Shown: positions 19,387 through 27,732 of the stretch, one piece after another
Layout of the letters: each line of letters begins with the position of its first letter
How positions within the stretch are numbered: position 1 is the first letter of the stretch
Assembly (NCBI GenBank): GCA_051531935.1
Contig: JAOPTR010000016.1
Coordinates: forward strand, 124,001-188,000
Reading direction: 5' to 3'
From: OCS116 sp051531935
GTDB taxonomy: Bacteria > Pseudomonadota > Alphaproteobacteria > Rhizobiales > OSC116
Length of the DNA stretch: 64,000 nt
Made by a program: the position numbers and the translations under genes
The notes under the pieces: model-generated
Seen by the model: the letters and a program-made list of their open reading frames with translations, nothing else
What the model was told of the DNA's origin: nothing
Database searches by the model: none

Positions 19387-20727
19387 TCAAGACGTTAAAT
19401 ATTTTTTGACATTTGCCTCGCCCATGATTGGCAATAATGCCTTTAATTCCGCGCCATGCTCTAAACCTGTTAAAGCCAAACGTAATGGCATGAATAGGGT
19501 TTTACCTTTGCGGCCAGTGGCCTCTTTAATGGCTTTTGTCCAAACGCCCCAAGTGGTTTCGTCATATTCACCAGTTGGAACAAGTTCTAAGGCTGTGGCG
19601 ATAAATTCTTTATCTTCATCTGCAACCACTGATGTGGCGTTACCTTGAGCGATATCCGCCCATGTTTTAACATCGGAAAATTTAGTGATGTTAGATTTTG
19701 TGGTTGCCCAGATATTCTGCGCAAATTCTCCCTCAATGCCTAAATCGGCTAGGCGAGTCTGTACATCTTCAAAGCTAGTATCATGCAGTAATTTTGCGTT
19801 TAAATTTGTAAGCTCATCTGTATCGAACCTAGCTGCTGCACGTGAAAGTTTACTAATGTCGAAATCTGCCGATAAGGCCTCGATATCTGCATATGGTTTA
19901 ACAGGGTTTGAACTACCAATTGTGGCTGAAAGGCTAAGCACAGACATTGGCTCAAGCTCTGTGGCCCGCAAATCGCGTATTGACAAGGAGCCTAGACGTT
20001 TTGAGAGGCCTTCGCCATCTTTGCCTACCAATAGATTATGATGCCCAAATGTAGGGGCTTTTGCTTCTAGCGCTTCGAATATTTCGAGTTGCACACCTGT
20101 ATTGGCAACATGGTCTTCGCCACGGATGATATGAGTGACACCCATGTCGATGTCATCAATAATGCTTGCCAATGTGTAAAGCCATGTGCCATCGGCGCGG
20201 ATAAGTACAGGATCGGACAAGCTACCTGTGTCAATATGTTGCTCACCACGTACCAAATCTTGCCAAACAACAATTTTTTGTTGCATTTTAAAGCGCCAAT
20301 GTGGTGTGCGGCCTTCGGCTTCGAATGCAGCAATTTCCTCTGCAGTTAATTTTAGAGCAGCACGGTCATATACAGGCGGCATGCTACGCGCCATTTGGCG
20401 TTTGCGTTTGAAATCTAATTCTTCTGATGTTTCATAACAGGGGTAAAGTAGGTCTTTATCGCGCAATTGTTGTGCCACAGCTTCATAACGATCGAAGCGG
20501 GTAGATTGTTGCTCAAGCTGATCCCATGTAAGGCCAAGCCATGTTAAGTCTTCGCGGATATTATCCATATATTCTTGTTTCGAACGTTTTTCATCGGTAT
20601 CATCGAAACGCAAAATAAATGTGCCATCATGCTTTTTAGCATAAAGCCAATTGATTAATGCAGGGCGTAAATTGCCAATGTGAATATTGCCTGTTGGGCT
20701 GGGTGCAAAACGTACGATAGGTTTCAT
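19387..20727 (-). CDS. gltX: glutamyl-tRNA synthetase
   Basis: A 446-aa class Ib synthetase with FAPSPTGNIHIGN (7-19, containing the HIGH-type site) and the KMSKS-type loop GLSKRLGS. The length and KRLGS sequence suit the alphaproteobacterial second GltX type, which may charge tRNA-Gln with Glu for the amidotransferase route; this window does not show whether another gltX exists. The 5' end is 45 bases after the cobT homologue. Confidence 0.94.
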   Translation of the reverse strand: MKPIVRFAPSPTGNIHIGNLRPALINWLYAKKHDGTFILRFDDTDEKRSKQEYMDNIREDLTWLGLTWDQLEQQSTRFDRYEAVAQQLRDKDLLYPCYETSEELDFKRKRQMARSMPPVYDRAALKLTAEEIAAFEAEGRTPHWRFKMQQKIVVWQDLVRGEQHIDTGSLSDPVLIRADGTWLYTLASIIDDIDMGVTHIIRGEDHVANTGVQLEIFEALEAKAPTFGHHNLLVGKDGEGLSKRLGSLSIRDLRATELEPMSVLSLSATIGSSNPVKPYADIEALSADFDISKLSRAAARFDTDELTNLNAKLLHDTSFEDVQTRLADLGIEGEFAQNIWATTKSNITKFSDVKTWADIAQGNATSVVADEDKEFIATALELVPTGEYDETTWGVWTKAIKEATGRKGKTLFMPLRLALTGLEHGAELKALLPIMGEANVKKYLTS

Positions 20728-20772
20728 GTTAATATCCGTTTAAAACTGTTTTATATGCTTATAGCTGAGTGT

Positions 20773-21672
20773 TTATTGCGCTGCAACATTTGCCTTTAAA
20801 ATACCCATGGCTAGAGCGGCATTTGCACCGTTTAGCTTGGGGGCATCGGTCACAAGAACTGATTTCATGTCCATTTTTTGCAGCAGCTCGCTCATTAATT
20901 CTGTTTGACAAATGGCAAGGCGGCAATGCGTGGTTAGATTATTATTTTCCTGATGCAATATAAGCGCGGCTGCGAGTGAAGGTAGATCATCCAAAACTAC
21001 CGTTATATGCTCGGTTCTGGCCGATATAATGGCGCCCATAATAGCCGCTATTTCACGCCCACCAATGGTTGCTAATACTTCTAGCGGTTGTGTTTCGTCA
21101 CAGGTACTAACAATGCGGCCAATCAATGCATAATCGGCTTTGAACTCTTGTTCTATTAGTGTGGCTGTTTCGGGGCAGATTGCCATAATTACCGTTGCGG
21201 CGGTTACGTTTGCGGCGGTTGCCAATGCACCTGTTGCCAAAATGTCAGCACCACCTGCAATGGCTTCCATACCAAAAGCGACGGTTGCGGCGGCATTTTT
21301 CTCGGACAAAGTTGGTTCTAAATATGATTTTTTGGTAGGCATATCGAGTGCTAAATCGAAAATTCTTAATCCATGGCCATAAATTTCGCACATTTTGTTA
21401 AGCCTGCCACTGCCTGCTGCGCTGTCATCCATCAAAGTACGTAATTCTTGCTTGGTTGCGGTTTCGGCGACATCTTCATCTATACCATTAGATGAGGCAA
21501 ATAACGTGATGAGTGAACGGCGGGCTTGGATGGTTTTATCAGTTTTGCCATTGGCGACAGATTGCATCCACTGGATGACATTTGAATCGTCTTTAGTCGA
21601 ATTTATATCTGCAATAGAGGCAAGTAGTTTACGTAAATCTTCGAACGGTTTGGCGGCAACTGAAAAACTCAT
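20773..21672 (-). CDS. cobT: CobT-like protein (nicotinate-nucleotide--dimethylbenzimidazole phosphoribosyltransferase family), catalytic motifs degenerate
   Basis: A 299-aa homologue of CobT, which activates the lower ligand of cobalamin. Family features remain: AFGMEAIAGGADIL, IGGREIAAIMGAI and a C-terminal NAALAMGILKA. However, the motif usually read as GEMGIGNTT is GALATAAN, the AGNHGV site is ASSNGI, a GTGVD-like phosphate loop is absent, and the C-terminal RLGEGTGAALA region that carries the catalytic glutamate reads KLNGANAALA with no Glu. The protein is about 40 aa short. It may be a non-catalytic or diverged paralogue. The ATG at 21672 fits the usual start; an ATG at 21717 is possible. 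DUF1289 next door is the usual context. Confidence 0.8.
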   Translation of the reverse strand: MSFSVAAKPFEDLRKLLASIADINSTKDDSNVIQWMQSVANGKTDKTIQARRSLITLFASSNGIDEDVAETATKQELRTLMDDSAAGSGRLNKMCEIYGHGLRIFDLALDMPTKKSYLEPTLSEKNAAATVAFGMEAIAGGADILATGALATAANVTAATVIMAICPETATLIEQEFKADYALIGRIVSTCDETQPLEVLATIGGREIAAIMGAIISARTEHITVVLDDLPSLAAALILHQENNNLTTHCRLAICQTELMSELLQKMDMKSVLVTDAPKLNGANAALAMGILKANVAAQ

Positions 21673-21766
21673 ATATATCTCATTATTATTGCGATGGTTT
21701 ACATTTGTTAATCGCATATCATATATAGTGACATGAAACGATAGATATTTGGATGAAACTAAATAT

Positions 21767-21961
21767 ATGCCCGAAAAAAGACAAAATGCCGAAATAACAT
21801 CGCCATGTAACCACGTTTGTACCTTAGAGTTTAAAACTGGTTTTTGCTATGGATGCGGGCGCAATATGAAGGAAATCACCCAATGGGCCAAATTTTCGAA
21901 CGAAGAGCGCACTGAGATATTGAATCACTTGCCAGAGCGCATGAAGCTTTTGGCTGAATAA
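21767..21961 (+). CDS. DUF1289 small cysteine-rich protein
   Basis: A 64-aa protein with the DUF1289 pattern SPCNHVCT, GFCYGCGR, EITQW: four cysteines spaced for a small metal site. Function unknown. The ATG at 21767 gives the usual length; an in-frame TTG at 21749 would add six residues. It is followed after ten bases by the aspartic protease gene, a pairing common in Rhizobiales. Confidence 0.85.
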   Translation: MPEKRQNAEITSPCNHVCTLEFKTGFCYGCGRNMKEITQWAKFSNEERTEILNHLPERMKLLAE

Positions 21962-21971
21962 AGGTTGCTGA

Positions 21972-22496
21972 ATGAGAAATATAATCATAATTTCGATATT
22001 GTTTTTGGGTGGTGCGTTATTTTGGGCTGACCCCGAATTGAGAGCCAAAGCCATTAATATGTACCAAGATTTAAGTGATAAAACTGCAAAAAGGCAAGTG
22101 ACATCAAGTGCAAATGCAAAAGCCAACCCCAAAGTGACTTTAACCAGTAATAATAGCGGCCACTTTACCGCACGTGGCATGATTAACGGATCACATGTCG
22201 ATTTTTTAGTCGATACAGGCGCTACAATCGTATTCATTAGCCGCGAAGAAGCAAGGCGTGTAGGCATTGATTTACGTAAATTAAACTATGCGTACACTGC
22301 CTTAACAGCAGCAGGCAAAACAAAATTTGCCAAGGTGAATTTGGATGAAGTGAGCATTGGGCAAATTCGAATCCGCAATGTTGAAGCTGCGGTTGCTGAA
22401 TCTGACCAAGTGGCACACAATCTTTTGGGTATGACATTCTTAAGCCGCATTAAAGGCTTTGAGTTTACAGGCGGTCGTTTGATTATGAGAAATTAA
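21972..22496 (+). CDS. TIGR02281 family clan AA aspartic protease
   Basis: A 174-aa protein with an N-terminal membrane anchor (3-18) and a single retropepsin-like domain. The catalytic motif is FLVDTGATIVFIS with Asp81, and NLLGMTFLSRI is the downstream flap/hydrophobic motif. One active-site copy means it should work as a dimer, facing the periplasm if the anchor is N-in. Substrate unknown. Confidence 0.9.
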   Translation: MRNIIIISILFLGGALFWADPELRAKAINMYQDLSDKTAKRQVTSSANAKANPKVTLTSNNSGHFTARGMINGSHVDFLVDTGATIVFISREEARRVGIDLRKLNYAYTALTAAGKTKFAKVNLDEVSIGQIRIRNVEAAVAESDQVAHNLLGMTFLSRIKGFEFTGGRLIMRN

Positions 22497-22506
22497 TCGA
22501 CATTTT

Positions 22507-23337
22507 TTAAATCGCACTGATAACAAAACGCACAGACACCGAAATTAACAAAATTGCAAACGCGACTTCTAGCTTACGCCTAGAGAAGCTATGTGCTAGT
22601 TTTACGCCAATGGGTGCAGCCAATACAGTCATCGGAATCATGATTGCAACGCCTATCCAATTCACATAACCAACGGATAAAGCGGGTAAGCCCTCTGCGC
22701 CCCAGCCTGCCCACATATAACCAATGGTGGCAGGAATGCTTATGAGCAGCCCCAAGCCACTTGATGTGGCGATGGATTGCAAAATAGGACGGCTGCACAA
22801 TGTCATATAAGTCACCCCAAATGTGCCACCGCCAACACCCATAAGCGTTGAAAAGAAGCCGATGGCTGTCGATACGATTTTATTGGTAAAATTGGTTGGC
22901 ACATCTTTTGCCAATACCCAGCTTTCCTTGCCGAACAGCAGTTTAAGGCCAATTATGGTAGAAAAGAATGCAAACACTGCTTTTAACAGAGAGCCATCGA
23001 CATAGGCCGCAATAATAGACGCCATTACGCAGCCCAAAAGCACAGGGAAAACCCATGACTTTAGCAAAGTGACATCGACAGCACCTTTGCTCATATGGCC
23101 TTTAAGTGATCGCATGGATGTAGGAATGATAATGGCCAGTGACGTACCAACAGATAAGTGCATGACAATGCTAGGATCTATTTTTATAAATGTGTAAAGC
23201 TGAAATAACACGGGCACCAAAATAGCGCCGCCACCTATGCCAAGCAAACCTGCGGCCACACCAGCCACAAAACCAGCAGCCAATAGACCTGGAATTAATA
23301 TCAGCAAGTCAGTTAAATCTATTCCAAAAAATTGCAT
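22507..23337 (-). CDS. TSUP (TauE/SafE) family permease
   Basis: A 276-aa membrane protein with about eight hydrophobic helices and the two TauE/SafE half-motifs (GLLGIGGGAILVP near the start, MGVGGGTFGV in the middle). The family exports sulfite, sulfoacetate and related anions; the substrate here is unknown. It converges with the protease gene and lies just downstream of dusA on the same strand (8-base gap). Confidence 0.9.
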   Translation of the reverse strand: MQFFGIDLTDLLILIPGLLAAGFVAGVAAGLLGIGGGAILVPVLFQLYTFIKIDPSIVMHLSVGTSLAIIIPTSMRSLKGHMSKGAVDVTLLKSWVFPVLLGCVMASIIAAYVDGSLLKAVFAFFSTIIGLKLLFGKESWVLAKDVPTNFTNKIVSTAIGFFSTLMGVGGGTFGVTYMTLCSRPILQSIATSSGLGLLISIPATIGYMWAGWGAEGLPALSVGYVNWIGVAIMIPMTVLAAPIGVKLAHSFSRRKLEVAFAILLISVSVRFVISAI

Positions 23338-23345
23338 TATAAATC

Positions 23346-24374
23346 CTATATATTGGGTACAAATGTGAGTGCTTTTTGCAAAACCTCTGCGCCTGCACCA
23401 ACTTTATTGGCTTCGACAGATAATATTTGCCGATATTTTCGCGCACCTTGAACACCTTGAAACAAAAATATCATATGACGGGTGATATGATGAGCACGGG
23501 CTCTACCACTTTTATCAGAGCTCAGGTAATTATCAATATAATCCATCATCTTATTTGCAACATCATGGCGGGTTTGTGTATTTTTTTCGCCGCCGAAGAT
23601 GCGTTCATCTACTTCTGATAGAAGCCAAGGGGTTTGATAGGCAGCACGGCCAAGCATAACGCCATCTACATTATCGAGGTGAATTAAGGCATCATCTAAG
23701 GTTAAAATGCCGCCATTAATGATAACTTCTAATGAGGGAAATTTTTGTTTTATGCGGTAAACACGATCATAATCTAGTGGCGGAACATCGCGATTTTGCT
23801 TTGGGGAAAGGCCATTTAGCCAAGCTTTACGGGCATGTATGGTGATTGATTGAAGTCCTGAATCAACCATGTGCTTCACGAATTTTGTAAGGTCTGCTTC
23901 ACTATCTTGATCGTCAATACCAATGCGGCATTTAACAGTGACTGGAATTGAAACAGCGGCCTGCATAGTTTTTATGCAAGTTGCCACAAGTTCTGGTTCA
24001 GCCATAAGACAAGCCCCAAACTTACCTGATTGAACCCGATCTGATGGGCAGCCAACATTTAAATTTATTTCATCATAGCCAAGTTGTTCTGAAATAACGG
24101 AGGATTGCGCCAAAGCCTGAGGATCACTGCCACCCAATTGAATGGCAACAGGATGTTCTTGTTGATTATACCCCATAATGCGATCCCGATCACCATGCTC
24201 AACCGCTCCAGTTGTAACCATTTCGCTATAAAGTAACGCCTGAGATGTGAGTATACGATGGAAATAACGGCAATGTTTATCCGTCCAATCGATCATTGGG
24301 GCGACAGAAAAACGCCTGTCGACCGTATAAGGAGATATTCTTGGACCAGGTTGATGTTGGGTATCTGTTTTCAT
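23346..24374 (-). CDS. dusA: tRNA-dihydrouridine synthase A
   Basis: A 342-aa FMN enzyme that reduces uridine at positions 20/20a in the D-loop of tRNA. It shows SVAPMIDWTD at 23-32, NLNVGCPSD at 104-112 and the catalytic Cys122 in GKFGACLM. The ATG at 24374 gives a normal length; a GTG at 24422 would add 16 residues. dusA is an established integration target for a family of tyrosine recombinases, which use its 5' end. Two further copies of that 5' coding segment occur downstream at 26.95 kb and 42.99 kb. Confidence 0.95.
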   Translation of the reverse strand: MKTDTQHQPGPRISPYTVDRRFSVAPMIDWTDKHCRYFHRILTSQALLYSEMVTTGAVEHGDRDRIMGYNQQEHPVAIQLGGSDPQALAQSSVISEQLGYDEINLNVGCPSDRVQSGKFGACLMAEPELVATCIKTMQAAVSIPVTVKCRIGIDDQDSEADLTKFVKHMVDSGLQSITIHARKAWLNGLSPKQNRDVPPLDYDRVYRIKQKFPSLEVIINGGILTLDDALIHLDNVDGVMLGRAAYQTPWLLSEVDERIFGGEKNTQTRHDVANKMMDYIDNYLSSDKSGRARAHHITRHMIFLFQGVQGARKYRQILSVEANKVGAGAEVLQKALTFVPNI

Positions 24375-24488
24375 GATGAAAATGGTGCTGAGCTTTGTTG
24401 AGTTGCAGCTAGTCTTTAACACTATTGATCTAAATGCGATACAAATATCTCACCAAACGGCTACAATATAATCGATAGTAATTCTATT

Positions 24489-24525
24489 CACACGCCGCTA
24501 AACTGAAATGATTATGTGGCGTGTG
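24489..24525 (-). terminator. terminator-like hairpin after the carbonic anhydrase remnant
   Basis: CACACGCC/GGCGTGTG, an 8-bp perfect stem with a 21-base loop, lies 16 bases past the end of the broken carbonic anhydrase gene. It has no clear T-run. Confidence 0.35.
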
Positions 24526-24540
24526 TGAAACAGATTATCT

Positions 24541-25066
24541 TTAGCTGAGCTTAGATGGTGTAATAATCTTTTGCACTTGACCATTATGAACATCATAAAT
24601 ATATCCCGAAATGATAATGTGTTTTGGAACATTTGGTGCGGAGCGTAATCGTTCCACGTCCTCCACAAGACTTTCATTATGATCATGAATTGCGCTTTCA
24701 GACACGTCTATGCCCAATTTTCTCCTAAAACATCTATTGCATATCTGGATTGGCAAGTCGTTCCGCTCCACAATGAGTATGTTGCAAAAGCGCAAGTTCA
24801 AAACCACCTTGTTTATCCCCATCCATCATTGCAACCATGGAGGCAAGACCTGCTATTTCTTCAATAACCGATTTGTAACGCGGCCACCGTTATTGCGAAT
24901 GGCCACAACCTCGCCAAGTTCGAGCTTAAAAATATGCGCTGGGTCTACGCGCGCGTCTACGCAGGCGAGTATAACCATACGTAAATTGGAGAGAATTGGT
25001 AATTCAGCTTTGGCGAAATTTTAGGCCGATTTTATTACGAGTTAATAATGACTGCATATTGGACAT
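24541..25066 (-). pseudogene. beta-carbonic anhydrase, frameshifted
   Basis: Reading the minus strand from an ATG at 25066 (GGAAG just upstream) gives MSNMQSLLTRNK, then shifted-frame segments with CVDARVDPAHIF (zinc Cys and the Asp-Arg dyad), IRNNGGRVT, EEIAGLASMVA, HTHCGAERLANP (zinc His and Cys) and a C-terminal DVERLRSAP, SGYIYDV. Together they cover a small plant-type-like beta-carbonic anhydrase, but the frame changes three times, with stops in between. The zinc ligands are still present, so decay looks recent, or the breaks are sequencing errors. The intact enzyme would interconvert CO2 and bicarbonate. Confidence 0.88.
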
Positions 25067-25088
25067 GTGGGCTTCCTTTACTTCATGG

Positions 25089-26174
25089 TTAGTTTGATTT
25101 GTTGTCTAAAAGGTATAATTGTCTATTTTCTGCGCTTTCCACCCAGTTTAAGTTTTCGTGAGCAAGTTTTGGATTTTGGATTTTTGGCATTGCACGTTGG
25201 TGTTCAAACGCATCTAAATTCGGCGCCGGCGTGAGCATAATCTTCATCATGAATCGTAATGCACCCAACATTGACACCATAGATACATTTGGTGCAATTA
25301 ATTGCGGGTTTTCATAATGCCTACGTACAGTTTGCTCAAAACTTTCTGCCCCCTCGCCTGTCACTTGCTGTACATGATCCGTTGCGCCCCCAATGGCAAA
25401 TGTGTCCGCGGCCAGTTCTTGGGCATAATAACGTAAATTCGCCGAGTCAAAATCTGGAAACCCCTGGGCTTTTGCAGCCTTTGCCATCATCTTAAAGGGC
25501 ACATCGCGATAGGTAACTTTGCGACCAACCACATCACCAATCACCTTGGCTATTTCATCTGGTGAGAGCAATTTGGGGCCAGTGGGTCGATATGATTTCC
25601 CAATATGTGTAGTTGGGCTTTCTAAAATACCGACGACAACTCTAGCTATATCCTTTGCGGAAACTGGGGCATTGCGCCCTGTGCCATATGGCAAGGGTAA
25701 AAGACCCAATTTTGCAGTGATCGGCAATGTTAGAAGATATGCAAATGCAAATATTCCAGGGTTTACATGAATTAAATCTACTGTTGGCATCCATCTAGCA
25801 ATGTTGTTGGCAACCCAATGTTCTCGAGATAAGGCAGAAGGGTGACTTTCATGGGGATTCCACCCACTTAACAGCACCATTGTTTCAAGCTTCGCTTGTT
25901 CGGCAGCAAGGCAGAATAACATTACATTGTTCAATAGATTTTGAGCAAATGGCGGACAATGATAGGCGCGTTGTACACCCTTGAGTGCGACTTGTAGGTC
26001 TCTGAAGTCAAATAAATTGCCTATGAATATTTCGGCTCCCAATGCATGAAGTGCTTTTGCGCGTTTATCATTTACATGTACAAAGGCGCGTACTTTATAC
26101 CCCTTCGCTAATAGTTGGCCCACGGTTTCGCTACCCGTTCTTCCTGCTGCCGACGTAACTAATATTTTCATCAT
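25089..26174 (-). CDS. NmrA-like NAD(P)-binding Rossmann-fold protein
   Basis: A 361-aa atypical SDR. The N-terminus ILVTSAAGRTGSETV (4-18) has the GxxGxxG-type dinucleotide loop of NmrA/quinone oxidoreductase-like proteins, and the Ser-Tyr-Lys triad of classical SDRs is not obvious. Relatives include redox sensors and NADPH-dependent quinone reductases. It is divergent from a TetR gene across an 87-bp gap with nested palindromes, so that TetR protein probably regulates it. Confidence 0.82.
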   Translation of the reverse strand: MMKILVTSAAGRTGSETVGQLLAKGYKVRAFVHVNDKRAKALHALGAEIFIGNLFDFRDLQVALKGVQRAYHCPPFAQNLLNNVMLFCLAAEQAKLETMVLLSGWNPHESHPSALSREHWVANNIARWMPTVDLIHVNPGIFAFAYLLTLPITAKLGLLPLPYGTGRNAPVSAKDIARVVVGILESPTTHIGKSYRPTGPKLLSPDEIAKVIGDVVGRKVTYRDVPFKMMAKAAKAQGFPDFDSANLRYYAQELAADTFAIGGATDHVQQVTGEGAESFEQTVRRHYENPQLIAPNVSMVSMLGALRFMMKIMLTPAPNLDAFEHQRAMPKIQNPKLAHENLNWVESAENRQLYLLDNKSN

Positions 26175-26179
26175 ATTTC

Positions 26180-26235
26180 CATTTTAGATTATTGTTGTCA
26201 TCTATAATTTAAGATGATACACATAATCTAAAATG
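26180..26235. promoter_or_regulatory. nested palindromes, probable TetR operator(s)
   Basis: A perfect 12-bp inverted repeat, CATTTTAGATTA (26180-26191) and TAATCTAAAATG (26224-26235), encloses a second pair TCATCT/AGATGA (26198-26203, 26212-26217). The whole lies between the divergent NmrA-like and TetR genes. Confidence 0.6.
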
Positions 26236-26261
26236 TCAAGACTAGCAAGGAAGAAAATTTT

Positions 26262-26840
26262 ATGGCCAGAGTTTCCAATGAAGAAAAAGCAAAGACACAT
26301 GAAAAGATCATCGACATTGCTTCGGAAATGTTTCGAAATAACGGCATAGAGGCAACTGGTGTTGCAGATATTATGAAGGCTGCCAACCTCACGCATGGAG
26401 GGTTTTATAGGCATTTCACTTCTAAAACCGCATTGGCAATTAAAGCTGTTGAGCGCGCAATATCTGAATCATTAAGTGATTTGGAGCAAGCAAAAAATAA
26501 AAGCAAAGCGGGTAAAAAAGCAGCGGTTCAAATTTATATTGAGAGATATTTATCCGAAGAACATGTGATGGACTCTGCAAATGGCTGCCCTTTGGCAGCG
26601 CTAGGAACTGAAGCGCCACATATGCCTGAGGAAATCTCCAACGTTTTTACAAATGGCACAAAAAGAGCAATTACAGCAATTGCAAACACGTTAAATCAAA
26701 ACCAAAAAAATCAGAATGCGGCATTAATTATGGCCACGTTAATTGGCAGCGTTATTTTGGCTCGAATGTCACCAGACGAAGCTTTACAAAATTCTATATT
26801 AGTTGCAGCAAAAAGATCTACACTTACACTACTTGGTTAG
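26262..26840 (+). CDS. TetR/AcrR family transcriptional regulator
   Basis: A 192-aa regulator with an N-terminal TetR helix-turn-helix (about residues 12-58; GVADIMKAANLTHGGFYRHF is the recognition region) and a helical ligand-binding C-terminal half. AGGAAG precedes the ATG. Its divergence from the NmrA-like oxidoreductase with a palindromic intergenic region suggests autoregulation and control of that gene. The ligand is unknown. Confidence 0.92.
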   Translation: MARVSNEEKAKTHEKIIDIASEMFRNNGIEATGVADIMKAANLTHGGFYRHFTSKTALAIKAVERAISESLSDLEQAKNKSKAGKKAAVQIYIERYLSEEHVMDSANGCPLAALGTEAPHMPEEISNVFTNGTKRAITAIANTLNQNQKNQNAALIMATLIGSVILARMSPDEALQNSILVAAKRSTLTLLG

Positions 26841-27446
26841 TTTTGTGCTTTTAAATTCAAAAAACCACACCAATTTTGACGATACACATATGATATGCAT
26901 CATAAATACACATAGTTAAATCAAATAATTACTCTATAAATCAGCGCTATAAATCATCGGGGTGATGCATAGTTTTCGATCAATTAAAATTGGTTACCTT
27001 CTTTGCTTTTGTTGACTGTTTAGCTTACTATCAGAGGTGCTATTCATGTTTGAAATTCTATAATTCATTGTCAAGTTTTGGTATTTTGAGTTATGAATGA
27101 GATCTAAACGGTTACTTTTTTGAAAGCTCCCGCGATTTTTTTGAAGTGATTTTTGATGGCTGAATATAACATCCTTAAAAAAAGAAATGGACGATAGCAC
27201 TTCAAAACTTAGGTGCATGGTAAAGCACATGGAACATTGTAAAGTTGTTTATCAAAAACCTTAAACCTTCATTAAAAAAGCCATGGCTAAATCTTGGGAA
27301 GGCAAAAAAAATTTAATTTGAAAAAGTAATTTTAAGCTTCCAGCATTTTTAACACCGCCATAAGCGAATTGAATGCTGCATATATAAAGAACAAACACAT
27401 TAAGTTAGGTCGTACAAAAGAATATGTTTTGAACTTATTAATGGGC
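26841..27446. other. intergenic stretch holding a dusA remnant, otherwise no gene seen
   Basis: AT-rich noncoding DNA between the TetR gene and the dehydrogenase remnant. The only recognisable content is the dusA-derived junction at 26922-26990. Short open frames here (e.g. minus strand 26994-27230) show no family features. Confidence 0.5.
26922..26990 (-). repeat. degenerate dusA 5'-end copy (putative attR of proximal element)
   Basis: On the minus strand 26990-26935 translates to IDRKLCITPMIYSADL followed by a stop, matching the DusA start VDRRFSVAPMID. Bases 26922-26962 align without gaps to 42961-43001 (33 of 41 identical), including a shared flank that is not dusA. I read this as the right junction of an element inserted at dusA. 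Confidence 0.65.
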
Positions 27447-27674
27447 AATCCAATTGTGGAAATCAAAATTTTGGAGTGTAAAGCTGGGCGAATACTAGCA
27501 AATGGCTCCCCAGCGGGTGTCGAGGTTTCAAAAACAATTGTTCATGATGGCCCCTACCCTGCTTCAACAAATTCTGGTGCAACATCTGTTGATACGATGG
27601 CAATAAGACGTTTTTTAAGACCTATTTGCTATCAAAATATCCCAACTTCGCTCTTACCTGAATACCTAAAATGA
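27447..27674 (+). pseudogene. C-terminal remnant of alpha-ketoglutarate semialdehyde dehydrogenase
   Basis: The last ~75 codons read ILECKAGRILANGSPAGVEV, then VHDGPYPAS, TSVDTMAIRRFLRP and CYQNIP. This is the C-terminus of the 2,5-dioxovalerate (KGSA) dehydrogenase branch of aldehyde dehydrogenases, normally about 500 aa. The rest, including the catalytic Cys and NAD domain, is missing. The enzyme finishes the non-phosphorylative pentose and sugar-acid pathways, which suits the arabinose context. Confidence 0.75.
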
Positions 27675-27732
27675 CTTCGTCTAATTAGCAACTAATGGAC
27701 GCCATCACTAACTATTCGATATAGGTTATTTG

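Noticed and set aside
26994..27230. 78-aa minus-strand frame
   Set aside because: Composition is Lys/Ser/Asn-rich as expected for AT-rich noncoding DNA; no ribosome site or family features.
27369..27446. N-terminal part of a 101-aa frame as a real small gene
   Set aside because: Only the part after about 27447 resembles a known protein (aldehyde dehydrogenase C-terminus); the earlier codons look like chance open frame.
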